DNA of 34,111 bases from Candidatus Dormiibacter sp. (lineage in GTDB: Bacteria > Chloroflexota > Dormibacteria > UBA8260), in NCBI GenBank assembly GCA_025450495.1, contig JANWHI010000076.1, positions 1-34,111 on the forward strand, in the 5' to 3' direction. Shown piece after piece: positions 1 through 7,932 of this stretch. The stretch's first letter is position 1, and each line of letters begins with the position of its first letter. The notes beneath the pieces are model-generated. The model saw only the letters and a program-made list of their open reading frames with translations, was not told the origin of the DNA and searched no databases. Position numbers and translations under genes: made by a program.

Positions 1-293
1 ATCGCCGCGATGCCGGCGGTCACCTCGCCGGCGGGTCCGGCGTCCAGGGCGCGCGCGCAACGGATCGCGGCCGCCCCCTTGGCCACGTCGAGGGCGAAGG
101 TGGCTGCCGCAGCCCCGGGACCGACGGCGCGGAGGACGTTGGTGGTGCCCATGCTCCCGCTGCCGAGGTCGCGCACGTCGAGGCCGCGTGCAGCGCGCCC
201 CAGGAGGAGGCCGAAGGGGATCGATCCGATCACGTATCCCGTGCCCGCCGCGATGGCTGCTCCGCCGCGCCGGACGGACATGGGGGCACTCAT
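1..293 (-). CDS. plsY: Glycerol-3-phosphate acyltransferase PlsY, N-terminal part (cut by window edge)
   Basis: PlsY is the integral membrane enzyme that transfers an acyl group from acyl-phosphate to glycerol-3-phosphate, the first step of phospholipid synthesis. The visible 97 residues start at ATG 293 (a second in-frame ATG lies at 281) and show the family signatures: [11 protein letters not shown] in the first membrane segment, then [17 protein letters not shown] and a following DVAKGA stretch. The GSIPFG and GSGSMGTTN motifs belong to the conserved cytosolic loops that bind acyl-phosphate and glycerol-3-phosphate. The C-terminal half lies beyond base 1. It follows the acyltransferase gene by 55 bases on the same strand, so two lipid acylation genes sit together. 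A TAGACT box nine bases upstream of the ATG could give it its own nearly leaderless transcript. Confidence 0.9.
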   Translation of the reverse strand, partial: MSAPMSVRRGGAAIAAGTGYVIGSIPFGLLLGRAARGLDVRDLGSGSMGTTNVLRAVGPGAAAATFALDVAKGAAAIRCARALDAGPAGEVTAGIAA

Positions 294-302
294 GCGGCCC
301 GC

Positions 303-308
303 AGTCTA
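303..308 (-). promoter_or_regulatory. Candidate -10 box (TAGACT) for plsY
   Basis: On the minus strand TAGACT ends nine bases before the plsY ATG, so transcription would begin at or just before the start codon. No convincing -35 hexamer is visible. It matches the TANNNT pattern seen before several other operon heads in this window. Confidence 0.3.
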
Positions 309-348
309 CGTGGACCGCAACGCCGCCGCTGCGCCCGGGCCTTGGTCA

Positions 349-1233
349 TCACATGCGGTCCGTGTAGATCTCGTTGAACGGATACCACTGCTCAGGGATT
401 CGACGGATGGGCTGCTCGAGGATTGTCGCCACCCGTTGCGTCACGGCCTGGTCGTCCTCGTCCTCGCCCGCCACCAACGGATCACGCAAGCGCAGGATGT
501 AGCCGGCGTCGGTGCGCCAGCACTCGGCGGGGATGATCGGCGCGCCGGTACGGCGAGCGAGAAATGCGGGGCCGGTGCTGAAGTCCACGGGACCGTTGCA
601 GAACTGCACTGTGGTGGTCGGCCCTCCCTCAGGGATGTCGATCAGCAACGCAACCATGCGCCCCCCGCGGAGGGCACGAAGCAGGCCGCGCGCAGCGGCC
701 ATGGGGGTGAACAGCTCCCTCTTCTTGGCCTTGCGCGACCAGGCCAGCAACTCGGTGATCCACTGGGGGCCGACGGGGGCCATCACGGTGCTGATCGGAT
801 GTCCCGCAGCCAGGGCCAGGCTGGCGGCGACGTCCCAGCTGCCGAAGTGGGCGATGATGAGAATCCCGCCCTTGCCGGCGTCACGTGCGTTGTTGAGGTG
901 CTCGACGCCCTCGACGGCGCCGTGCGCGAACAGCTCATCGAGCCCGATCGCGTGGATCCACACAGTGTCGACGATCATCCGCGCGTACGAGCGGTAGCTG
1001 GCCCGAGCGCGGCGCCGCGCCTCCGCCGGCCCCAGCCCACCGGCCGCCCGGCTGTGCAGCTCGGCGCACAGTCGCCGCTTGCGGGGCGATTGGAGGGCGT
1101 AGGTGACCGCGCCGGCGGCGTCGGCGACCATGTACCTGCTCTGTCCCATCCCGCGCAGCGCCGTCGCCGCCGCCCCGAACATCCACGCGAGCACCGGCGG
1201 CGGTGTGCCGCGAACCACCGTGCTGTCAGCCAC
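349..1233 (-). CDS. Lysophospholipid acyltransferase family protein (LpxL/HtrB/PatA-like)
   Basis: Predicted membrane-associated acyltransferase of 294 residues. The catalytic HX4D motif is visible as HFGSWD (His129, Asp134), followed by a TGPAFLARRTGAPIIP segment typical of the family. Length is as expected for the LpxL/PatA family. In actinobacteria related proteins (PatA) acylate phosphatidylinositol mannosides; in Gram-negatives they acylate lipid A. The substrate here cannot be told from sequence, although the company of plsY fits phospholipid or glycolipid synthesis. I chose GTG 1233 rather than the longer reading frame (to 1287) because AGAGGG lies eight bases upstream and the start then overlaps the stop of the thioredoxin-fold gene by only eight bases. 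Confidence 0.8.
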   Translation of the reverse strand: MADSTVVRGTPPPVLAWMFGAAATALRGMGQSRYMVADAAGAVTYALQSPRKRRLCAELHSRAAGGLGPAEARRRARASYRSYARMIVDTVWIHAIGLDELFAHGAVEGVEHLNNARDAGKGGILIIAHFGSWDVAASLALAAGHPISTVMAPVGPQWITELLAWSRKAKKRELFTPMAAARGLLRALRGGRMVALLIDIPEGGPTTTVQFCNGPVDFSTGPAFLARRTGAPIIPAECWRTDAGYILRLRDPLVAGEDEDDQAVTQRVATILEQPIRRIPEQWYPFNEIYTDRM

Positions 1234-1795
1234 CGATCGCCCTCTGCACAGCGGACGGCAGCGCGGACACCCCGTCAAGTCCCGCACCGGCGAAGACGAT
1301 CCTGCCCAGCTTGACCACGTACACGGTGGGCACGGCGCTGACGGCGTAGGCCGTCACCGCGCTGAACGTCGGGTCGAGCAGCATCGGATAGGAGCACCCC
1401 CGGGCGTACTGCTGACGGAACGCGGTGATTGTCGTTGCCGACTCCTTGGCGGCGTCGACGGCGAACACCGGCACCTTCTCGTTGCACAGCTGACCGGCGG
1501 CCTGCTGACAGTGGGCGCAGCCCGCCCCGAAGAACTCCACCACGTACGGCTGGCCTCCGGCTGCCGCCGGAACGCGGATCAGGCCACCTTCGGCGGAATC
1601 GAGGTTGATCGCCGGGGCGTTGCTGCCGACCGCGAGCAGGCTCGGTTGCGGATGGATGAAGAAGAACATCAGCGTCAGCGCCACGATGCCGCCGGCGAAG
1701 AGGAGCAGGGCACGGCGCCACTCGCGCCGGGTCGGCCGCCGGCTGATCCCCAGGTAGCCCATCGGGCGGTCCCCGCGACCGGGGAGGTCGGGCAT
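1226..1795 (-). CDS. Membrane-anchored thioredoxin-fold protein (TlpA/ResA-like)
   Basis: A 189-residue protein with a basic N-terminus, one membrane segment (about residues 29-47) and a thioredoxin-like domain from about residue 55. The redox motif is CAHC (Cys93, Cys96), and the cis-proline is in AVPTVYVV (about residue 156). Two further cysteines are at about 104 and 124. The topology puts the redox domain outside the cytoplasmic membrane, where TlpA/ResA proteins reduce disulfides in apocytochromes or other exported proteins. The ATG shares one base with the nuoN stop (TGATG), so it is probably translationally coupled to the nuo block. No cytochrome-maturation genes are nearby, so the partner is unknown. 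Confidence 0.8.
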   Translation of the reverse strand: MPDLPGRGDRPMGYLGISRRPTRREWRRALLLFAGGIVALTLMFFFIHPQPSLLAVGSNAPAINLDSAEGGLIRVPAAAGGQPYVVEFFGAGCAHCQQAAGQLCNEKVPVFAVDAAKESATTITAFRQQYARGCSYPMLLDPTFSAVTAYAVSAVPTVYVVKLGRIVFAGAGLDGVSALPSAVQRAIGG

Positions 1796-3291
1796 CAGTG
1801 AAGAGCGGTTGCGCCCCCGCCGGCGAGCGAGAGCAGCGGTCCGGCGAACGCCGCGAGAAGAAGCCCGAGCACCGCCGCGGTCCACGCCGTGACCCTGGAG
1901 ATGAGTGGCGTCGTGGTCACCGCAAACGGCGCCTCATTCTCATCCTCGGCATACATCGCCGACAGCCAGCGGAGCAGCGCCACCCCGGAGAGGGTCACCG
2001 CCACGCCGGCAGCGGCCACCGCCCAGCCGGCGCCGCTGTCGAAGGCCGCCTCGGCGATGAGCAGGCGGGCGATGAACCCGACCAGCGGCGGCATCCCGGC
2101 CAGTGCGAGCAGCGCCAGGGCGAGAAAGCCGGCCGTGGTCGGGGCACGACGGCCCACGCCGCGATACGCGTCGATGCCGGTGCCGAGGCCGGCGGCATCG
2201 AAGATGCCGGCGAGGAGCAGCGCGGCGAGCAGCGACATCGCCGCGCCCATCAGCGCGTACAGCAGTGCGGTCGGCCCAGCGGCGGCCTGTCCGCTGACGC
2301 CCTTGGCCGTGGCCGCGACCGCGAGCAGGAGAAACCCGGCCTGGACGATCGAGAGGTCGGCGATGAGCCGCCGAATGCTGCTGGCACGGATGGCGAGAAC
2401 GCCCCCGGAGACCATGGCGACGACGGCGAGCACGTCGACCAGAACCGTCCAGCGCGAGCTGCCGGCGCCGAATCCCTCGACGGCGTACCGCGCCAGCACC
2501 GCGGCACCTGTGACCACGCCGAGCGCGGATGAGAATGCGGCGATCGGAGCGGGGGCTGCCTCCTGCACGTGTCGCGTCCACGCCTGCAGCGGAGGCGCCC
2601 CGACAACGATCAGCAACCCAACCACGACCAGGCAGATGCCCACGACGGCAAGCACCGGGTCCACATGGGTGCCGTTCACCCGCAAGCCGCTGGCCAGCCT
2701 CGACAGGTCAGTGGTGCCGGTTGCCGCGTAGACGAGCACCAGGCCATACACCGAGGTCGCCAAAGCGATGCCGCCGCTGAGCACCTGCCTGAACGCCGCC
2801 TCGGCGGTGACGCTCGACGTCTTGGTGATGGCGGTCAACAGCACCAGGCAGGCGATCAGCAGCGCGAAGTCGATGGTGAACGCCGCCATCTCGCGTTGCG
2901 CAATCAGCATCACCGACGCCGCCGCGCTGAGCAGCCGCAGCGCGCAGAAGGCGCCGGCGCGCGCCGGCGCCCGGCGGAGGTAGGCCTGCGCGCCGAGCAC
3001 GGTGAGGGCGACCACCGCACACAGCAGCACGCTGCCGAACACGTGGAAGCGGTCGATCAGCAGGCCGCCCTCGTACGCCACCCGTCCAACGCCGCTCGGG
3101 GTGTGGGTCATGGCGGCAAGCTCGAGCATCGCGGCCGCGAACGCGCCCGCCGTCGCCAGCAGGGTGATCCAGCAGTAGAGCGACGCCCGGGTGCGCGGCC
3201 GGAGCACGGCGACCACGGCGCACATCAGCGCGCCGCCGGCGAGCATCACCGCCGGCAGCAGACCGACGAGGATCGACAGGCCCGGGTTCAT
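1795..3291 (-). CDS. nuoN: Complex I subunit NuoN-like, diverged antiporter-like subunit
   Basis: A 498-residue polytopic membrane protein in the last position of a nuoJKLMN order. The best family match region is AWTRHVQEAAPAPIAAF, aligning with the E. coli NuoN segment LWTPDVYQGAPAPVSTF, plus LSIVQAGFLLLA and GMPPLVGFIARL. Hand alignment shows that key ion-path residues are missing: the TM5 Glu (E. coli E133) is Ala143, the TM7 Lys (K217) is Val229, the TM8 Lys (K247) is Val259 and the TM12 Lys (K395) is Arg409. The start is ATG 3291, which overlaps the nuoM stop as ATGA. The open frame continues upstream to 4569 but only as an out-of-frame reading of nuoM. It probably sits in a complex I-like assembly; whether it pumps protons is doubtful. 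Confidence 0.82.
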   Translation of the reverse strand: MNPGLSILVGLLPAVMLAGGALMCAVVAVLRPRTRASLYCWITLLATAGAFAAAMLELAAMTHTPSGVGRVAYEGGLLIDRFHVFGSVLLCAVVALTVLGAQAYLRRAPARAGAFCALRLLSAAASVMLIAQREMAAFTIDFALLIACLVLLTAITKTSSVTAEAAFRQVLSGGIALATSVYGLVLVYAATGTTDLSRLASGLRVNGTHVDPVLAVVGICLVVVGLLIVVGAPPLQAWTRHVQEAAPAPIAAFSSALGVVTGAAVLARYAVEGFGAGSSRWTVLVDVLAVVAMVSGGVLAIRASSIRRLIADLSIVQAGFLLLAVAATAKGVSGQAAAGPTALLYALMGAAMSLLAALLLAGIFDAAGLGTGIDAYRGVGRRAPTTAGFLALALLALAGMPPLVGFIARLLIAEAAFDSGAGWAVAAAGVAVTLSGVALLRWLSAMYAEDENEAPFAVTTTPLISRVTAWTAAVLGLLLAAFAGPLLSLAGGGATALH

Positions 3292-5009
3292 TGCCCCGCC
3301 CCCAGTGACGCCGCGATCTTGGTCAGCCCGGTCCCGATCACCGGCACCACGCGCCCGGCGAGCACCCCGAACGCGACCAGGAAGACGACCAGGGGCCACA
3401 GGTAGCTCAGCTCGAGCGCGGTGGCGTCCCGGACCCGGGCGAACTCCTCGCGGATCGGCCCCATGAAGACGCGCTGCGCCGACCAGATCAGCGCCCCGGT
3501 CGACACCGCGGTGCTTGCCGCCACGAAGACCGTCGCGTACGGGTGGATGGGGAATGCGCCCGTGAAGAGCATGAATTCCGCGCTGAACCCGGCGAGGAGT
3601 GGTGCACCCAGGGCAGCCAGGCACGCGAAGACCCAGAAGGCTCCGATCCGCGGCGCGTGTGCGGCCAGGCCGCCGATGCGGGCCAGCGGAGCGCTGCGGG
3701 TGCGACCTTCGATGATCCCGCAGAGCAGCACAAGCAGCGCGGTGCTCAAGCCGCCGCCCACCAGCTGCAGCACAGCCCCTTCCAGCGAGATGGTGTTCGG
3801 CGCGGAGATCGCCAGCAGAACCAGCGACATCTGGCCGATCGTCACAGCGGCGACCAGGCGGCGCAGGGTGCGCTGGGCGAGTGTCACCAGCACGCCCCAC
3901 ACCGCGCTCAGCACCGCCAGGACCATCAGCGCAGCGCCGTATCGCTGTGCCTGCACGGGAAACAGGCCGACCGCGAAACGCAGCATGGCGTAGCCGGACA
4001 GCCGGACCAAGACCCCGGAGATCACCGCGGCCACCCCCGTGCTGGCCGTCGCGCTCGCCTCGAGCAGCAGCGTGTGGAGCGGGACGATCACGAAGCCCAA
4101 CCCGAGCGCGGCGAAGACCAGCCAGAACGCGGCGATCCCGACCTTGTCGGCGAGAGGGGTCGTCGCGGTGAGTAGGTCGGCTAGGTCCGAGCTGTGGCCG
4201 CCGCTGTGGACGATGACGAGCACGAAGGCGATGAGCAGCAGGACCGTGCTGACCAGCCAGGTCACGCCCGCCCGCATCGCGGCGCGCTGGCGCCCGGCGC
4301 CACCGAAGCAGCGGATGAGCAGGTAGAGCGGCACCGCCTGCATCGCGAAGAACAGCACGAAAACCCCCACGTCGGCAGCGCACAGAGCACCGTTGACCGA
4401 GGTCTCTGCGAGCAACAGAAGTGCGCAGTACAGACGAATGCGCTCCTGCCGCTTCCACGCCGCCAGGAACACCGAGGTGAAGACCACTGTGCTCAGGGTG
4501 AGCAGGCAGAGCGTGACCCCGTCGGCGCTCAGGTGATAGTGGACGGTGAAGGCGAAGTGCGTGATCCACGAGGCGTTCTCCTCGTGCAGCTGATCAGGCG
4601 TCGCAGCGACGCCGAGCGAGATGGCGGAGCCGAGCGTGATCAGCGTCAGCCCCAGCGACGTGGCCGCCGCCGCCAGTGCGATGGAACGGATGCGGCTGCG
4701 CTGTTCCTGGGTTCGTTCGGGAAGGAAGACGATGAGCAGCGCCGCGACCGTGGTGACCCAGACCACCACGCTGAGGAGCACCGACGGCAGGTCGATCCCG
4801 TTGGTGTTGGCAGGGGCCGGGATGACGTTGGGCAGCGCCGGCGCGGTGGCGGGAGGTACGGTGGGAACCACCGCGGGCGCGGTGACGGCCGGCGCGGTCG
4901 CAGGCGCCGGCGTCAGGGCAGCCAGCAATGGCTGGAACGCCGCTGCCATGCGCGGCGCCTGCTGCGCCGCCGACGCCGCCGACCAGATGGCCTGGAGAGC
5001 TGTGCTCAT
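3288..5009 (-). CDS. nuoM: Complex I subunit NuoM-like, diverged, with Ala/Pro-rich N-terminal extension
   Basis: A 573-residue polytopic membrane protein. The family is recognised by IVPLHTLLLEA, SGVLVRLSGYAMLRF, GGGLSTALLVLLCG and AGFSAEFMLFTG, which follow the NuoM order. By hand alignment with E. coli NuoM the TM5 Glu144 is Ala222 and the TM7 Lys234 is Gly305. Lys265 is Arg336, the TM11 His348 is Gly419, while Glu407 is kept as Glu478. The first 75 residues are unusual: residues 32-68 are a low-complexity run rich in Ala, Pro, Thr and Val before the first clear membrane segment (about 75-96). The ATG at 5009 overlaps the nuoL stop (ATGA), which supports this start despite the odd extension. 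Confidence 0.82.
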   Translation of the reverse strand: MSTALQAIWSAASAAQQAPRMAAAFQPLLAALTPAPATAPAVTAPAVVPTVPPATAPALPNVIPAPANTNGIDLPSVLLSVVVWVTTVAALLIVFLPERTQEQRSRIRSIALAAAATSLGLTLITLGSAISLGVAATPDQLHEENASWITHFAFTVHYHLSADGVTLCLLTLSTVVFTSVFLAAWKRQERIRLYCALLLLAETSVNGALCAADVGVFVLFFAMQAVPLYLLIRCFGGAGRQRAAMRAGVTWLVSTVLLLIAFVLVIVHSGGHSSDLADLLTATTPLADKVGIAAFWLVFAALGLGFVIVPLHTLLLEASATASTGVAAVISGVLVRLSGYAMLRFAVGLFPVQAQRYGAALMVLAVLSAVWGVLVTLAQRTLRRLVAAVTIGQMSLVLLAISAPNTISLEGAVLQLVGGGLSTALLVLLCGIIEGRTRSAPLARIGGLAAHAPRIGAFWVFACLAALGAPLLAGFSAEFMLFTGAFPIHPYATVFVAASTAVSTGALIWSAQRVFMGPIREEFARVRDATALELSYLWPLVVFLVAFGVLAGRVVPVIGTGLTKIAASLGAGQ

Positions 5010-7024
5010 TGGGTGCGCACCGGGAAGTGGCCGGTCACCGCCAGCACCGACGCTGCCAGGAGGATGGCGATCACCGCGAAAGCGGCGGCCGTCGAGAGAG
5101 CGATTCGCGGGGTCCGCAGGCGAGCCAGCCAGGCGCTGAGGAGGGCCACGCTCTCCCCCACCGCGTCGGGAATCGGCTCGAGGAGCTGGCTGTCGACCTC
5201 GTCGAGCACCCCGCCGGCTCGGAGCAACGTCGCCGGGACGATCGCGGTGACCCGCTCCGCGGGTGTTGGGCCGGCCAGCAGGGCGGCGGAGCGGGACAGG
5301 CGCGCACGGACGGGGTTGGGGGCGCCCCCCGCTGACGGCGAGAACATCCACCAGGCCGCCAGCGCGCCGGCGGCAGCGATGAGCGCGACCAGCGCAAGCG
5401 CCCCGAAATCGAGCGCGAGCTGCTGGCGGATGGCGCCGTAGAAGATGAAGTGGCTGAAGGTGACGCCGGCGCCAGGAATGCCCGCGAGGGTGGCGACGAG
5501 GGCGGCGGCGAGAGCAAGTTGCACCGCCCGCCGGGCTGGCAGCTCCGCCTCTCGCAGCCGGGTGCTGTCGAAGCCGCGACGCCGCACCGGGTCGCCGCCG
5601 GCGACCAGGAAGAGCACCCGGAACGCGTACAGCGCGGTCAGCGCCACGGCCACGAGGACGCCAGCCGCAACGACGACCTTGGTGACCGTGCCTGCGGCTC
5701 CGCCCACCGGTTGGGTGTTGCGGAACGTCGCCGACAACACGCTGTAGGTGTTCAGGCTGAGGCCGCTGATCCCTGCCGCCCAGAACCCGAGCGCGAGCGT
5801 GGTCCCCGGCAAACGGCGGCGCGCTCCGCCGCATTCGGCGATGTCGCGGGTTCGGTAGGCGCGGCTGAGGTTGCCTGCGGCGAGGAAGTACACCACCACC
5901 AGGCACGACGCCGTGAACAGTGCGAACAGAGCCGGGCTGAACCCGCCCATCCCGAAGCCGGCGAGGATCAACCCGCCCTGGCTGGCCACAGCAAACATCC
6001 CCAGCCGGAACAGGTCGCGCTGGGCGAGCGCAAGCACGGCAGCACCCACCGACCCGACGGTGCCCACCAGGGCGACGACGGTCAGCAGGTGAGGAGCCTC
6101 GATCAGCAGCGGGTACAGCCGAGCGATGAGCACACCGGCGGGGACCAGCGTCGCCACCCCGACCAGCGCCAGCCCGGCCACGGGGGCTTCGAGGGCTCCG
6201 GCCAGCCACACGTGGAACGGTCCGACCGCTGACCGGATCACTGCGGCCAGGACGAAGAGCACTGCCAGCACCACGAGCGTCCTGGCGCCCACCCCGGCGA
6301 CGCCTCCGAAATGGCCGAGGTGCCATTGCGTGGCGAGGACGGAGAACGAGAAGGGATCGGTGGCCTGCGCGCCCGACGTCGGCGGTCGTGAACCGACCGA
6401 GCGACCGAATTTCGCGTATGTCATCACCAGCCCGACAAGGAGAGCGAGATCGGCGATCCGGAGAACCACGAACGTTCGCGTCGAGAGCGCACCGGTCCCG
6501 GAGCGCTGCCAGTGGTGCGCCGCCAGCATCCAGGCGGCGACGCCGGTCACCTCCCAACCCAGCCAGAGCTGGAAGAGGTTGGGGCTGGCGATCAGCGCCA
6601 GCAGCCCGAAGGTGAGCAACCCGGCCAGCCAGAAGAAGCGCCGGAACCCGGCGTCGCCACGCAGCGATGCCAGGGCGTGGAGCTGGGCTGCCAGGGAGAG
6701 TAGAAGAGCCGAGGCCATGAAGGCGACGCTGAGCGGGTCCACGCGGATCCCCCAGAGCACCAGGAAGTCGCTGGAGAACAGGCTGCTGTCGGCTGGCGAC
6801 GCGGACGTGGTCTGCAGGTCCCAGAACGTCTGCGTGTTCTCGTACAGCGCGACGTTGTGGGTGAGCCGAAAGATGAGCACCGCGACAGCGGCGCCAAACG
6901 CTAGGCCGGTGAATGCGATTCCCGTCTGCGCGGCGCGCCGCGGGCTCTCGGCGAGGAAGGCCACCCCGACGCCAACCAACGGGAGCAGGACGACAGCCCA
7001 CGTGAGGTTGAGGATGACGGTCAC
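5006..7024 (-). CDS. nuoL: Complex I subunit NuoL-like, diverged antiporter-like subunit
   Basis: A 672-residue protein with many membrane segments and a long C-terminal region (about 575-672) that resembles the lateral helix and final anchor of NuoL. The TM5 Glu is kept in LGWEVTG (Glu158), Asp192 is kept in RIADLALL, and the TM7 position has Arg264 in IRSAVGPFHVWL (Lys229 in E. coli). Other pathway residues are replaced: His254 is Gly289, His334 and His338 are Ala368 and Ala372, Lys342 is Val376, and the Lys399/Asp400 pair is absent in the GLSLNTYSVL segment. It starts with GTG 7024, one base after the nuoK stop. The role is inferred as part of a complex I-like membrane arm. Confidence 0.85.
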   Translation of the reverse strand: MTVILNLTWAVVLLPLVGVGVAFLAESPRRAAQTGIAFTGLAFGAAVAVLIFRLTHNVALYENTQTFWDLQTTSASPADSSLFSSDFLVLWGIRVDPLSVAFMASALLLSLAAQLHALASLRGDAGFRRFFWLAGLLTFGLLALIASPNLFQLWLGWEVTGVAAWMLAAHHWQRSGTGALSTRTFVVLRIADLALLVGLVMTYAKFGRSVGSRPPTSGAQATDPFSFSVLATQWHLGHFGGVAGVGARTLVVLAVLFVLAAVIRSAVGPFHVWLAGALEAPVAGLALVGVATLVPAGVLIARLYPLLIEAPHLLTVVALVGTVGSVGAAVLALAQRDLFRLGMFAVASQGGLILAGFGMGGFSPALFALFTASCLVVVYFLAAGNLSRAYRTRDIAECGGARRRLPGTTLALGFWAAGISGLSLNTYSVLSATFRNTQPVGGAAGTVTKVVVAAGVLVAVALTALYAFRVLFLVAGGDPVRRRGFDSTRLREAELPARRAVQLALAAALVATLAGIPGAGVTFSHFIFYGAIRQQLALDFGALALVALIAAAGALAAWWMFSPSAGGAPNPVRARLSRSAALLAGPTPAERVTAIVPATLLRAGGVLDEVDSQLLEPIPDAVGESVALLSAWLARLRTPRIALSTAAAFAVIAILLAASVLAVTGHFPVRTQ

Positions 7025-7025
7025 C

Positions 7026-7340
7026 TCACGCGTCCAGCTCGTCCAGCTCGTCGAGGTCGGCGGTCTCGGCGCGGCGCCAGAGAAGCGCGGCGATCGCGCC
7101 GCCGACGATCAACTCCGCACAGAGGGCCGCCAAAATGAAGAAAGCCAGCGCATCGCCAAGGCGCGGGACCGAGCCGTCACCACTCTCCGCGAACCCGACC
7201 GCCGCCACCAATGGGGCGCTGAAGAGAACGCTCAGCGACGCCAGGGCGGCGATCGCGTTGCGGTGCACACAGACACCGAGCAGGCCGACCGCGAAAAGGA
7301 CGGCACTCAGCGCGGCGTAGTGGGCGGGACCGACATTCAC
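7026..7340 (-). CDS. nuoK: Complex I subunit NuoK-like
   Basis: A 104-residue protein with three membrane segments, the expected size and topology for NuoK. The hallmark arginine-asparagine pair is present in VCVHRNAIAAL. The second conserved membrane glutamate is kept (Glu76 in AALCAELIVGG, E72 in E. coli), but the first (E36) aligns with Ser37. The C-terminus is strongly acidic (ETADLDELDELDA), which is not typical. It starts at GTG 7340, overlapping the nuoJ stop by four bases. Confidence 0.82.
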   Translation of the reverse strand: MNVGPAHYAALSAVLFAVGLLGVCVHRNAIAALASLSVLFSAPLVAAVGFAESGDGSVPRLGDALAFFILAALCAELIVGGAIAALLWRRAETADLDELDELDA

Positions 7341-7924
7341 TGCGCGGCGCCGCCGCGGCCGCCACGCTGCGCGCGCGCCGCCGCCCGATGTTCGCGGCGC
7401 AACCGGCTGCGTTGCTCACGGAGCCGGCGTTGCTCGGCCGCGCGATCGAGCACCCGCTCGTCCTCCGCGGTGCGCGCGATCATCACGGCCCCACCGATTG
7501 CCACGATGGCCAGCACCGCCGCGACCCCCAAGCTCACCGGGGTGCGGTAGTGCAGGACCGTGACCAGGTCGGGTCCCGCGGAGGCGTTGGCGACGTCGTC
7601 GACCCTGGTCGAGGTGACCCAGAGCAGCAGGACGCCGATGCCGGCACAGGCCGCCGTGGCCAGCTGCCACCCCGCCGCCGCCCCGGGGATGTCGGCGAGC
7701 AGCGCCGCGTAGCCACCGCGGCGGAGCAGGGCGGCAACGACGAGCAGACACAAGGCCGGCACCACCACCGCCATGGCACCGAGCAGGTACGCGCCGGCGG
7801 CGATCAGCAGGACGCCGACGAGAAGGTCGCCGACCAGCACCGCCAGCAGCACCAGGCGCGTCGTCGGCGCCAGCACGGTGGCCAGCGCGGCGAGCACGAT
7901 GAGAACGGAGAGTACGTAGAACAC
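7337..7924 (-). CDS. nuoJ: Complex I subunit NuoJ-like, diverged, with Arg-rich tail
   Basis: A 195-residue membrane protein immediately before nuoK in the canonical J-K-L-M-N order. It has about five membrane segments (roughly residues 2-19, 23-43, 46-68, 85-103 and 131-150). The usual NuoJ tyrosine-glycine-alanine segment (VIVYAGA) aligns with VVVPALC around residue 53, so even the most conserved stretch is altered. Residues 151-195 form a basic, probably helical tail with about 14 arginines. The start is placed at GTG 7924 with GGAG about 11 bases upstream; the reading frame is open to 8137 but the upstream part does not look like protein of this family. Identification rests mainly on position and topology. 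Confidence 0.7.
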   Translation of the reverse strand: MFYVLSVLIVLAALATVLAPTTRLVLLAVLVGDLLVGVLLIAAGAYLLGAMAVVVPALCLLVVAALLRRGGYAALLADIPGAAAGWQLATAACAGIGVLLLWVTSTRVDDVANASAGPDLVTVLHYRTPVSLGVAAVLAIVAIGGAVMIARTAEDERVLDRAAEQRRLREQRSRLRREHRAAARAQRGGRGGAAQ

Positions 7925-7932
7925 CGCGGCGC

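Noticed and set aside
10..1314. Plus-strand open frame of 434 codons at the left edge
   Set aside because: It is antisense to plsY and the acyltransferase gene and has no recognisable domain.
3292..4569. Upstream extension of the nuoN frame
   Set aside because: It is an out-of-frame reading of nuoM with Arg/Gly-rich composition; the membrane protein begins at ATG 3291 with an ATGA overlap.
5010..7001. Upstream extension of the nuoM frame
   Set aside because: It is a shifted reading of nuoL; NuoM-like sequence begins at ATG 5009.
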